Assembly (NCBI RefSeq): GCF_001279775.1
Contig: NZ_LGDG01000086.1
Location: forward strand, 1 to 9,633
DNA length: 9,633 bases
Source of the DNA: Streptomyces sp. MMG1533
GTDB taxonomy: Bacteria > Actinomycetota > Actinomycetes > Streptomycetales > Streptomycetaceae
Direction of reading: 5' to 3'
Below are positions 1 to 6,900 of the stretch, in pieces (within the stretch, counting starts at the first letter, position 1; the number at the start of each line of letters is the position of its first letter). The position numbers and the translations under genes were made by a program. The notes under the pieces are model-generated. The model was given only the letters and a program-made list of their open reading frames with translations. It searched no databases and was not told the origin of the DNA.

Positions 1-325
1 GCAGATAACCGACCCCGCTGCTCCCACCACCCAGCAGCTCGGCGGCGTACGACTCCTCGACGTACTGCGAGAGCACCAGCACCGGCAACCCGGGAATCTG
101 CTCGCGCGCGGCGAGTGCGGCACGCAGGCCCTCGTCGCGGAAGCCGGGCGGCATCCGCACGTCCAGCACGGCCACGTCCGGGCGGTGCTCCAGCAGCGCG
201 GGCAGGACCTCGGGGCCGGTGCCGACGACGGCCGCCACCTCGTGCCCGGCGGACGTCAGAAGGAGGACGAGGCCCTCGCGCAACAGGGCGTTGTCCTCGG
301 CGATCACGAGTCTCATGGGACCCAT
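1..325 (-). CDS. Response regulator receiver, NarL/LuxR type (partial, C-terminus outside window)
   Basis: The minus strand encodes a CheY-like receiver domain that begins MRLVIAEDNALLREGL and runs off the left edge. Counting from the inner ATG at 316, the acidic pair is E7-D8 and the phospho-acceptor is D52 in VAVLDVRMPP. The switch serine S83 lies in VLVLSQYVEE. The conserved lysine and the expected C-terminal HTH lie outside the window. Such proteins are phosphorylated by a partner histidine kinase and then bind DNA; no kinase is visible here. Two starts are possible. ATG 325 has an AGGAA only 1-2 nt upstream. ATG 316 has the same AGGAA about 10 nt upstream and gives the more typical N-terminus, so it may be the true start. 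The gene lies 42 nt downstream of the tetR stop in the same direction and could be co-transcribed. The receiver assignment is firm; the LuxR/NarL output domain is inferred from the receiver type. Confidence 0.88.
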   Translation of the reverse strand, partial: MGPMRLVIAEDNALLREGLVLLLTSAGHEVAAVVGTGPEVLPALLEHRPDVAVLDVRMPPGFRDEGLRAALAAREQIPGLPVLVLSQYVEESYAAELLGGGSSGVGYL

Positions 326-367
326 GTTCCTACGGGTCGCACGGGACCCGCCCACCGGCCCCAGGGC

Positions 368-994
368 TCACAACGCCTTGAGCCCCTCCGCGGTCGCCCG
401 CGCCAGCGCCCCCAGATACCCCTTCGGGAGCTTCGGGCTGCGGATCACCACCGAGCGCCAGTACAACGGCCCCGAGATCAGGTCCAGCGCCAGGTCCTCG
501 TCGAGCCCCTCACGGACCTCCCCGCGCTGCCGCGCCGCCCCCACGATCTTGCTGGCGACGCCCTCCTGCCCCTCCCGCAGCGCCTTCTGCAGGGCCTCGG
601 CGATCTCGGGGTTGCGGGCCGCCTCGGCCTGGAGGTCGGGGATGATCTGCGAGGCCACGGGGTGGCGCAGGGCGCGGGAGGTCACCTCGTACAGCAGTCG
701 CAGGTCGCCCTCCAGCGAGCCGGTGTCCGGCACCGGCAGGCCCATCACCGCGATCGCCGAGACGACGTCCAGGACGAGGTGCAGCTTGGAGCGCCAGCGG
801 CGGTACACCGCGGTCTTGCCGACGCCCGCCCGGCGCGCGATCCCCTCGATGGACATCCGCGCGTAGCCGACGGCCGCGAGCTCCTCGAAGACGGCCGCCC
901 TGATGGCCTCCGTCACATCCTCGCGGAGCACTGCGGCTCCGGCGGGGGCCCGGCGGCGCGGACGGGTCTGCGGCTCGTCGGCGTTCGTCGTCAT
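368..994 (-). CDS. TetR-family transcriptional repressor
   Basis: The 208-residue protein has an N-terminal TetR DNA-binding domain. Residues 24-70 form the three-helix head, and MSIEGIARRAGVGKTAVYRR (47-66) is the helix-turn-helix with the usual GVGKTAVYRRW recognition helix. The rest is an all-helical ligand-binding and dimerisation domain of the Streptomyces type that ends in LDLISGPLYWRSVV-like helices. The ligand cannot be predicted. An in-frame ATG at 1006 would add four residues (MLVR). Neither start has a clear Shine-Dalgarno, so translation may be leaderless or nearly so. The gene is divergent from the ABC exporter, and two matching palindromes lie between them, which points to autoregulation and control of the exporter. 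The family is certain; the target is inferred from position. Confidence 0.93.
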   Translation of the reverse strand: MTTNADEPQTRPRRRAPAGAAVLREDVTEAIRAAVFEELAAVGYARMSIEGIARRAGVGKTAVYRRWRSKLHLVLDVVSAIAVMGLPVPDTGSLEGDLRLLYEVTSRALRHPVASQIIPDLQAEAARNPEIAEALQKALREGQEGVASKIVGAARQRGEVREGLDEDLALDLISGPLYWRSVVIRSPKLPKGYLGALARATAEGLKAL

Positions 995-1015
995 ACGGAC
1001 CAGCATAGGGCGTTA

Positions 1016-1039
1016 CGACGAAACGGTTGCGTTCCGACG
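1016..1039. promoter_or_regulatory. Putative TetR operator, copy 1
   Basis: This is a 24-bp imperfect palindrome, CGACGAAACGGT / TGCGTTCCGACG, in which 8 of 12 positions are symmetric about the centre. It matches copy 2 at 20 of 24 positions. Dyads of this size in the gap between a tetR gene and a divergent transporter are the usual TetR-family binding sites. It begins 10 bp from the upstream possible tetR start and overlaps the proposed -35 of the exporter promoter. The sequence match is observed; binding by this TetR protein is inferred. Confidence 0.72.
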
Positions 1040-1056
1040 TCGAATCGGCCTACGCT
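1027..1056 (+). promoter_or_regulatory. Candidate promoter of the ABC exporter
   Basis: TTGCGT (1027-1032) and TACGCT (1051-1056), separated by 18 bp, resemble a Streptomyces vegetative promoter (TTGAC-16/18-TAGAPuT). The start would be near 1063, leaving an untranslated leader of about 110 nt. The -35 lies inside operator copy 1 and the start point lies inside or beside copy 2, which fits repression. No equally good promoter was found for tetR in the same gap. The match is moderate. Confidence 0.4.
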
Positions 1057-1063
1057 CACGTTG

Positions 1064-1087
1064 CGACGATACGGTCCCGTCCCGACG
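1064..1087. promoter_or_regulatory. Putative TetR operator, copy 2
   Basis: This second 24-bp element is CGACGATACGGT / CCCGTCCCGACG. It has the same ends and core as copy 1, and only four positions differ. Its centre contains the perfect dyad ACGG-TC-CCGT. It begins exactly 48 bp after copy 1 and falls just after the proposed -10, where bound protein would block initiation or escape. The repetition is observed; the repressor role is inferred. Confidence 0.7.
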
Positions 1088-1173
1088 TAAGAGAACGTGA
1101 AGAGAAGCGTAAGGAAACGCCGGGCAACGGACCCACCCCGCACGCACCCACCCCCCGAGTGAAAGCAGCGGAT

Positions 1174-2097
1174 GTGAGCCAGGTCCTCCACACACCGCCC
1201 CCGACGACGGCGGCCGCACCCGCCGAAGACGACCTCGCGGCCCTCGCCGCCCGCCACGGCCTCTCGGTCAGCGGCGCCCGCCCCTCCCTGCGCGAGTACG
1301 TCCGCCAGCTGTGGGCGCGGCGTCACTTCATCGGCGCGTTCTCGACCGCCAAGCTCACCGCGCAGTACAGCCAGGCGAAGCTGGGCCAGGTCTGGCAGGT
1401 GATGAACCCGCTGCTGAACGCGGCGGTGTACTTCTTCATCTTCGGTGTGCTGCTTGGCACCAAGAAGGGCGTGCCGGACTACATCCCGTTCCTGGTCACG
1501 GGCGTGTTCATCTGGACGTTCACCCAGAGCTCGATCCTGGCGGGCACCCGCGCGATCTCCGGCAACCTCGGCCTGGTGCGGGCCCTGCACTTCCCGCGGG
1601 CCGCGCTGCCGATCTCCTTCTGCCTGCAACAGCTCCAGCAACTGCTGTTCTCGATGGCCGCCCTGGTCGTCATCCTGCTCTGCTTCGGCGTGCCGGTCTC
1701 CGCGTCCTGGCTGCTGGCCTTCCCGGTGCTGCTGCTCCAGTTCACCTTCAACGCCGGCGTCTCGATGGTCATGGCCCGGCTGGGGGCGAAGACGCCGGAC
1801 ATCGCTCAGCTGATGCCGTTCATCCTGCGCACGTGGATGTACGTCTCGGGCGTGATGTGGAGCATCGACCACCTGCTCAGCAAGCACAACGACCTGCCGT
1901 CCTGGGTCGCGCCCGTCCTCCAGGCCAACCCGGCCGCCGTCTACATCGACCTGATGCGCTTCGCGCTGATCGACAGCTTCCACTCCAGCCAGCTGCCGCA
2001 CCACGTGTGGCTGATCGCGACGGGCTGGGCCCTGTTCGCCGGGGTCGGCGGCTTCATCTACTTCTGGAAGGCTGAGGAGACGTACGGCCGTGGCTGA
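1174..2097 (+). CDS. ABC-2 type transporter permease (TagG/Wzm-like wall-polymer exporter)
   Basis: The protein has 307 residues, typical for TagG/Wzm permeases. A soluble, proline- and alanine-rich N-terminus (1-40) precedes the interface segment REYVRQLWARRHFIGAFSTA, and YSQAKLGQVWQVMNPLLNA leads into the first membrane helix. Six hydrophobic helices lie at about 80-97, 104-122, 147-172, 178-200, 213-231 and 277-297. The end FWKAEETYGRG is typical of this family. These permeases pair with an ATPase to flip lipid-linked teichoic acid-like polymers or O-antigen-like polysaccharides to the outer face. The frame is open back to 1027, but family similarity begins near residue 35. I chose GTG 1174 (GAAAG 8 nt upstream) over GTG 1159, which has no ribosome site, but the choice is uncertain. 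The gene overlaps the ATPase gene by 8 nt and is divergent from tetR. The transported polymer is inferred only from family and neighbours. Confidence 0.93.
   Translation: MSQVLHTPPPTTAAAPAEDDLAALAARHGLSVSGARPSLREYVRQLWARRHFIGAFSTAKLTAQYSQAKLGQVWQVMNPLLNAAVYFFIFGVLLGTKKGVPDYIPFLVTGVFIWTFTQSSILAGTRAISGNLGLVRALHFPRAALPISFCLQQLQQLLFSMAALVVILLCFGVPVSASWLLAFPVLLLQFTFNAGVSMVMARLGAKTPDIAQLMPFILRTWMYVSGVMWSIDHLLSKHNDLPSWVAPVLQANPAAVYIDLMRFALIDSFHSSQLPHHVWLIATGWALFAGVGGFIYFWKAEETYGRG
2074..2080 (+). promoter_or_regulatory. Ribosome binding site for the ATPase gene, inside the permease gene
   Basis: GAGGAGA lies 9 nt before the GTG at 2090, within the last codons of the permease. It supports the GTG start and translational coupling of the two exporter subunits. 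Confidence 0.7.
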
Positions 2098-3004
2098 CAA
2101 CACGACATTCCCGGAACACTCGGAATTCCCGGAACACTCAGAATTCGCGGAACTCTCGGGACTCTCGGACGAGAAGATCCCCACCGTCGTCGTCGACGGC
2201 GTCGACATCGTCTACCGGGTCAACGGCACCGGAGCCGGGCGCGGCTCCGCGACCGCCGCCCTCAACCGCATGCTGCGCCGCGAGAAGACCGAGAGGGCAG
2301 CCGGTGTGCGCACGGTGCACGCGGTCAGGAACGTGTCGTTCGTCGCGTACCGCGGCGAGGCGATCGGCCTGATCGGCACCAACGGCTCGGGCAAGTCGAC
2401 CCTGCTCAAGGCGGTAGCCGGCCTGCTTCCCGTGGAAAACGGCCGGATCCACACCGACGGCCAGCCCTCCCTCCTCGGCGTGAACGCGGCCCTGATGAAC
2501 GACCTGACCGGCGAGCGCAACGTCCATCTCGGCGGCCTCGCCATGGGCATGTCCCGCGAGCAGGTCAAGGAGCGCTACCAGGAGATCGTCGACTTCTCCG
2601 GCATCAACGAGAAGGGCGACTTCATCACCCTCCCCATGCGGACGTACTCCTCCGGCATGGCCGCCCGCCTGCGCTTCTCCATCGCCGCCGCCAAGGACCA
2701 CGACGTCCTGCTCATCGACGAGGCGCTGGCGACGGGCGACCGTTCCTTCCAGAAGCGCTCCGAGGCCCGCATCCGCGAACTGCGCAAGCACGCGGGCACG
2801 GTGTTCCTGGTCAGCCACAGCAACAAGTCGATCCGCGACACCTGCGACCGCGTGCTGTGGCTGGAGCGCGGCGAGTTGCGCATGGACGGGCCGACGGACG
2901 AGGTGCTGGAGGCGTACGAGGCGTTCACCGGCGGGCCGGACAAGGCGAAGGCCAAGCCACAGGCGAAGGCCAAGCCGCAGGCGAAGGTGCCGCTCCCCTC
3001 GTAA
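2090..3004 (+). CDS. ABC transporter ATP-binding protein (TagH/Wzt-like wall-polymer exporter)
   Basis: This is the 304-residue ATPase partner of the permease. Walker A is GTNGSGKST (96-104). The signature is the TagH-type YSSGM (186-190) in place of the usual LSGGQ. Walker B is VLLIDE (206-211), followed by ALATGD (212-217), and the H-loop histidine is H243 in VSHSNKS. The YSSGM signature and the insert between Walker A and the signature are characteristic of teichoic-acid and polysaccharide exporters. The core is flanked by two low-complexity tails: FPEHSE repeats at residues 7-24 and an alanine/lysine/proline/glutamine tail at 285-299, both from 18-bp tandem repeats. There is no long C-terminal carbohydrate-binding domain as in some Wzt proteins. 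GTG 2090 overlaps the permease stop, so the two genes form one operon. The function is secure at family level; the substrate is unknown. Confidence 0.95.
   Translation: MADNTTFPEHSEFPEHSEFAELSGLSDEKIPTVVVDGVDIVYRVNGTGAGRGSATAALNRMLRREKTERAAGVRTVHAVRNVSFVAYRGEAIGLIGTNGSGKSTLLKAVAGLLPVENGRIHTDGQPSLLGVNAALMNDLTGERNVHLGGLAMGMSREQVKERYQEIVDFSGINEKGDFITLPMRTYSSGMAARLRFSIAAAKDHDVLLIDEALATGDRSFQKRSEARIRELRKHAGTVFLVSHSNKSIRDTCDRVLWLERGELRMDGPTDEVLEAYEAFTGGPDKAKAKPQAKAKPQAKVPLPS
2108..2161 (+). repeat. 18-bp in-frame tandem repeat, N-terminus of the ATPase
   Basis: Three consecutive 18-bp units lie at 2108-2125, 2126-2143 and 2144-2161. Unit 1 is TTCCCGGAACACTCGGAA; unit 2 differs at one base and unit 3 at four. 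They encode FPEHSE, FPEHSE and FAELSG. The repeat is in frame and lies ahead of the ATPase fold, so copy-number changes would be tolerated. Confidence 0.9.
2945..2986 (+). repeat. 18-bp in-frame tandem repeat, C-terminus of the ATPase
   Basis: GCGAAGGCCAAGCCACAG (2945-2962) is followed by an almost identical unit (2963-2980, one change) and a 6-bp partial unit. They encode AKAKPQ repeated, a basic flexible tail after the ATPase core. Confidence 0.9.
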
Positions 3005-3096
3005 GGCCCCCGCGAGGTCCCTCGTGAGGCGCGACCGCGACCGCCCCGCCACTATGGCCCGCATAGGGGGCGTCCGGAGCGAAGCCGCCGAAGCCG

Positions 3097-3102
3097 AAGG
3101 AG
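3097..3102 (+). promoter_or_regulatory. Intact ribosome binding site of the broken glycosyltransferase gene
   Basis: AAGGAG lies 9 nt before ATG 3112 and is one of the best ribosome sites in the window. The preceding gap (3005-3111) has no recognisable promoter, only a short inverted repeat CTATG-gcccg-CATAG at 3052-3066, so the gene was probably read through from the exporter genes. Confidence 0.6.
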
Positions 3103-3111
3103 TCCACCGCG

Positions 3112-3842
3112 ATGCCCGAGCTCGGCGTCATCGTCCACGAGCCGGACACGCAGGGACACCTCGCCGGACTCCTCGACTCCCTGGCCGCCGTCCCCCTCCC
3201 GGGCGTCGAGGTGGTCGTGGCCGCGGTCGGCGACCGGGCCCGGGAGACGGCCGAGGCGCGCGCTGCCCGGGACGCTGGTCCTGCCCCTGCCGGACGGCAC
3301 CGACGACACGGCGGCCCGCGCGGCGGGGGTCACACGGGCGTCCGGCCGCCGGCTGCACTTCGTCCACGCCAAGGACGGCCTGCCCCCGGGCACCCCGCGC
3401 ACGATCGCCGAACACGCGCACATACGACCCCGGCCGAAGCCTCCCGGTCGGCCCCCACCGGGCCGGCCTCCTCCTGTCCCCCGGCAGACACCGCCTGACC
3501 ACCCCGCCTCACCACCCTCCACCCGGGCGTCTTCGAGGGCCACGTCCGCCTGGACCTGTCGAGGGCCCTCCTCCCCCTGCACGGCTTCTCAGGCGTACGC
3601 CACCCCCGGCTCCGCATCGACCACCGGAGCCACGCGCCCCACGCAGCCGTCCTCCTGGCCCCCTCACCTTCCGAGGGCCGAGACCCGGGCCGCCTACAAA
3701 TCCGCCGGCAGCCGGTGGACCTAACGGCGAACCTCCTACGCCCCGCCGCACGCCGCCTGGCCCACCCAACCCTGAAACGAACAGCCCACCTACCGAGAAG
3801 CGCCCTGAGCCAACCCCACCAGCACCAGCCCGAACCGGATGA
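3112..3842 (+). pseudogene. Remnant of a glycosyltransferase (GT2 / TagF-like wall-polymer synthase)
   Basis: Four coding pieces in shifting frames read as one damaged protein. Piece A (3112 to about 3256) begins MPELGVIVHEPDTQGHLAGL and resembles the start of a GT-A glycosyltransferase. Piece B, one frame on (about 3257-3415), continues with PGTLVLPLPDGTDDTAARAA and ends with LHFVHAKDG, in the place where the GT-A acidic motif normally sits. Piece C (about 3423-3503, third frame) has YDPGRSLPVGPHRAGLLL. Piece D (from 3517, first frame) has HPGVFEGHVRLDLSRALLPL, which resembles the accessory beta-rich region near the end of such enzymes. A to B needs a 2-nt loss in the GCGCGCGC run near 3257-3264. 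B to C lacks most of the expected enzyme. C to D is split by a 13-bp tandem duplication. Rare codons such as CTA increase toward the 3' end. The original stop is unclear; 3842 is the end of the frame-3 reading. An intact relative would probably build or modify the polymer exported by the upstream ABC pair. The family name comes from memory of sequence patterns and is less certain than the decay itself. Confidence 0.68.
3491..3516 (+). repeat. 13-bp tandem duplication that shifts the reading frame
   Basis: CCGCCTGACCACC (3491-3503) is followed at once by CCGCCTCACCACC (3504-3516), with one base different. Thirteen is not a multiple of three, so the duplication moves the glycosyltransferase reading from the third to the first frame. 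Removing one copy joins RHRLTT directly to LHPGVFEGHV in one frame. Confidence 0.82.
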
Positions 3843-3874
3843 GGTCACCTCACAAGGCTTGGGCACACCGAGAA

Positions 3875-3909
3875 AGGGCGCCCCGAGCCATTTCGGCCCG
3901 GGGCGCCCT
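3875..3909 (-). terminator. Strong hairpin terminator of gdh (probably bidirectional)
   Basis: AGGGCGCCCCG (3875-3885) pairs perfectly with CGGGGCGCCCT (3899-3909). Inside, GCC/GGC adds three pairs around an ATTTC loop. It begins 15 nt beyond the gdh stop. Only a short T-run (TTTCT on the minus strand) follows, as is common in Streptomyces terminators. The hairpin is symmetric and lies between converging genes, so it probably also stops transcripts from the exporter side. Confidence 0.85.
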
Positions 3910-3923
3910 GATACTCGTACGGC

Positions 3924-6900
3924 CTACGAATGCGTCCGCAGCAGCGTCCGCATCGTCCGCATGGCCACGGACAGGTTCGCCAGGTCGAACGTCTCCGAGC
4001 CCTGGATCTCGTCCAGGGTCGTGCGCGCCCGGCTCAGGATCGGGGCGTTCTTCTCCTGCCACGCCTTGAAGCGCTGCTCGGGAGTCGAGGTGCCGTTCCC
4101 GACGGCGAGGACGTCCGCGGTCAGGGCCGCGTGGGCCGCGTACAGGTCCTCACGGATGGAGGCGCGGGCCATGGACTGCCAGCGGTCGGCGCGGGGCAGC
4201 TCGATGATGCGGTCCATGAGCTGGGTGATGTGGAGCCGGTCGCCAAGGTCGTAGTAGACCTCGGCGACGTCCATCGGGTCCCGGCCCATACGGTCGGCCA
4301 CCGAGACGATGTCGAGCGTCGGGAAGGCGGAGGAGAACCCGGCCACCCGGGTGGCGACCTCGTCCGGAACGCCGGCGCCCGTCAGCTCGTCGTAGATCTT
4401 CTGGTACCACTCCAGGTCCGCCCCGCGCAGCAGCTTGGGCAGCTGCACCCACACCTGCTCGACCCGGTCGCCGAAGAAGTCGACGGTCTCGGCGAGCTGC
4501 AGCGGCTGCGGCCGGTTGTTGAGCAGCCAGCGCGTACCGCGCTCGACCAGGCGCCGCGAGTGCAGCCGGATCCGGGTCTGGACGGCGGCCTCGACCTTGT
4601 TGTCGAGCGCCTCGACCGCGTCCCACACGACACCGGAGCGGAAGATCGCGCGGGCCGCGGTCTGCGCCCGAACGATCTCCTCCAGCGAGGCACCGGTCTC
4701 CTCGCGCAGCCGGTGCAGGTAGGTCGTACCGCCCGTGTTGACGGTGTCGTTGACCAGCACGGTCGTGGTGATCTCGCGGTGCAGCGGGTGTCCGTCGATG
4801 CGCTCCCCGAACTTCTCGCGCAGTGCGCTCGGGAAGTACGCCTGCAGCAGACCGCGCAGATACGGGTCGTCCGGCAGCGAGGTGTGCAGCAGCTCCTCGG
4901 CGACCGTGATCTTCGTGTAGGCCAGCAGGACGGCCGTCTCCGGTCCGGTCAGGCCCTGTGCGGCGCCGAGGCGTTCGCGGATCTGACGGTCCGTGGGCAG
5001 GAACTCCAGGGCCCGGTCCAGCAGGCCCTCGCGCACCAGATGGCGCAGGTACCGCTGCTGGGCGTGGAGCATGTCCTTGGACTGGGCGAGCGCGTTGGCG
5101 ATGGCCGTGTTCTGCGCGTAGTTGTTGCGCAGGACCAGACTGCCGACCTCGTCGGTCATCTCGGCGAGCAGCTTGTTGCGCTGCTTGATCGTCATGTCGC
5201 CGTCCGCGACCAGGCCGTTGAGCAGGATCTTGATGTTCACCTCGTGGTCGGAGGTGTCCACGCCCGCGCTGTTGTCGATGGCATCCGTGTTGATCTTGCC
5301 GCCGTGCAGCGCGAACTCGATCCGGCCGAGCTGGGTGAGACCCAGGTTGCCGCCCTCGCCGACGACCCTGACGCGCAGGTCGGCGCCGTCGACGCGGATC
5401 GGGTCGTTGGCCTTGTCGCCGACGTCCGCGTGCGTCTCGGTGCTCGCCTTCACGTACGTCCCGATGCCGCCGTTCCACAGCAGGTCCACCGGCGCCTTGA
5501 GGATCGCCTTCATCAGGTCGGCCGGCGTCATCTTGGACACCTTGTCCTCGATACCGAGGGCCTCACGGATGTGGGCATTGACCGGGATCGCCTTGGCGGT
5601 ACGGGGGAACACGCCGCCGCCCGTGGAGATGAGCGCGGTGTCGTAGTCCGCCCAGCTGGAACGGGGCAGCTCGAAGACGCGGCGGCGCTCGGCGTAGGAG
5701 GTGGCCGCGTCGGGCTTCGGGTCGATGAAGATGTGCCGGTGGTCGAAGGCGGCGACCAGGCGGATGTGCTCGGAGAGCAGCATGCCGTTGCCGAACACGT
5801 CACCGGACATGTCGCCGATGCCGACGACCGTGAAGTCCTCGGCCTGCGTGTTCACGTCCAGCTCGCGGAAGTGCCGCTTGACGGACTCCCAGGCGCCGCG
5901 GGCGGTGATGCCCATGCCCTTGTGGTCGTATCCGGCGGAGCCGCCGGAGGCGAAGGCGTCGCCGAGCCAGAAGTTGTAGGTCTCCGCCACCCCGTTGGCG
6001 ATGTCGGAGAAGGTCGCGGTGCCCTTGTCGGCGGCGACGACGAGGTAGGTGTCGTCCCCGTCGTGCCGGACGACGTCGGCGGGCGGGACCACTTCACCGG
6101 CGACCATGTTGTCGGTGATGTCGAGCAGCGCCGAGATGAAGGTCTTGTAGCTGCGGATGCCCTCCGCCAGCCACGCGTCCCGGTCGACGGCCGGGTCGGG
6201 CAGCTGCTTGGCGACGAAGCCGCCCTTGGCGCCCACCGGCACGATGACGGTGTTCTTCACCATCTGCGCCTTGACCAGGCCGAGGATCTCGGTCCGGAAG
6301 TCCTCCTTGCGGTCGGACCAGCGCAGCCCTCCTCGCGCGACCTTTCCGAACCGGAGGTGCACGCCCTCCACCTGCGGCGAGTAGACCCAGATCTCGAACG
6401 CCGGGCGCGGCGCCGGCAGATCGGGGATCGCCTGCGGGTCGAACTTCATGGAGACGTAGTCGTGCGGCTTGCCGCCCGCCGCCTCCTGGAAGAAGTTCGT
6501 CCTGAGGGTCGCCTTGATGACGGTGAGGAAGGACCGCAGGATCCGGTCCTCGTCGAGGGAGGCCACCTGGTCGAGAGCCGCGTCGAGCTCCTCCAGCAGT
6601 GCGTCGACGAGCTCGTGCCCGGCACGCTGCCGGTCCGGCGACATCCGCGCCTCGAACAGCGACACCAGCAGCCGGGTGGTGTGGACGTTGTGGCGGAGGG
6701 TGTCCTCCATGTAGTCCTGGCTGAACGTCGAGCCCGCCTGCCGCAGGTACTTCGCGTACGCCCGCAGCACCATCGCCTGCCGCCAGTTCAACCCGGCACT
6801 CAGCACGAGGGCGTTGAACCCGTCGTTCTCCGCCCGGCCGGTCCAGGTCGCGGCGAAGGCCTCCTGGAAGCGCTCGCGCCCGTCGTCACCGAGGTAGTCG

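Noticed and set aside
185..1090. Long plus-strand frames over the response regulator and tetR
   Set aside because: They are antisense to two genes with clear family motifs, and their translations have no recognisable fold.
1027..1173. An N-terminal extension of the permease back to 1027
   Set aside because: It would encode the operators and promoter, has no ribosome site, and lies before any family similarity.
991..2208. A 405-residue minus-strand frame opposite the permease
   Set aside because: It is low-complexity, rich in Q, R, E and H, and runs across the regulatory gap and two real genes.
3008..3030. A terminator directly after the ATPase gene
   Set aside because: Only a 4-bp stem (CGAG/CTCG) is present, too weak to call, and the next gene probably depended on read-through.
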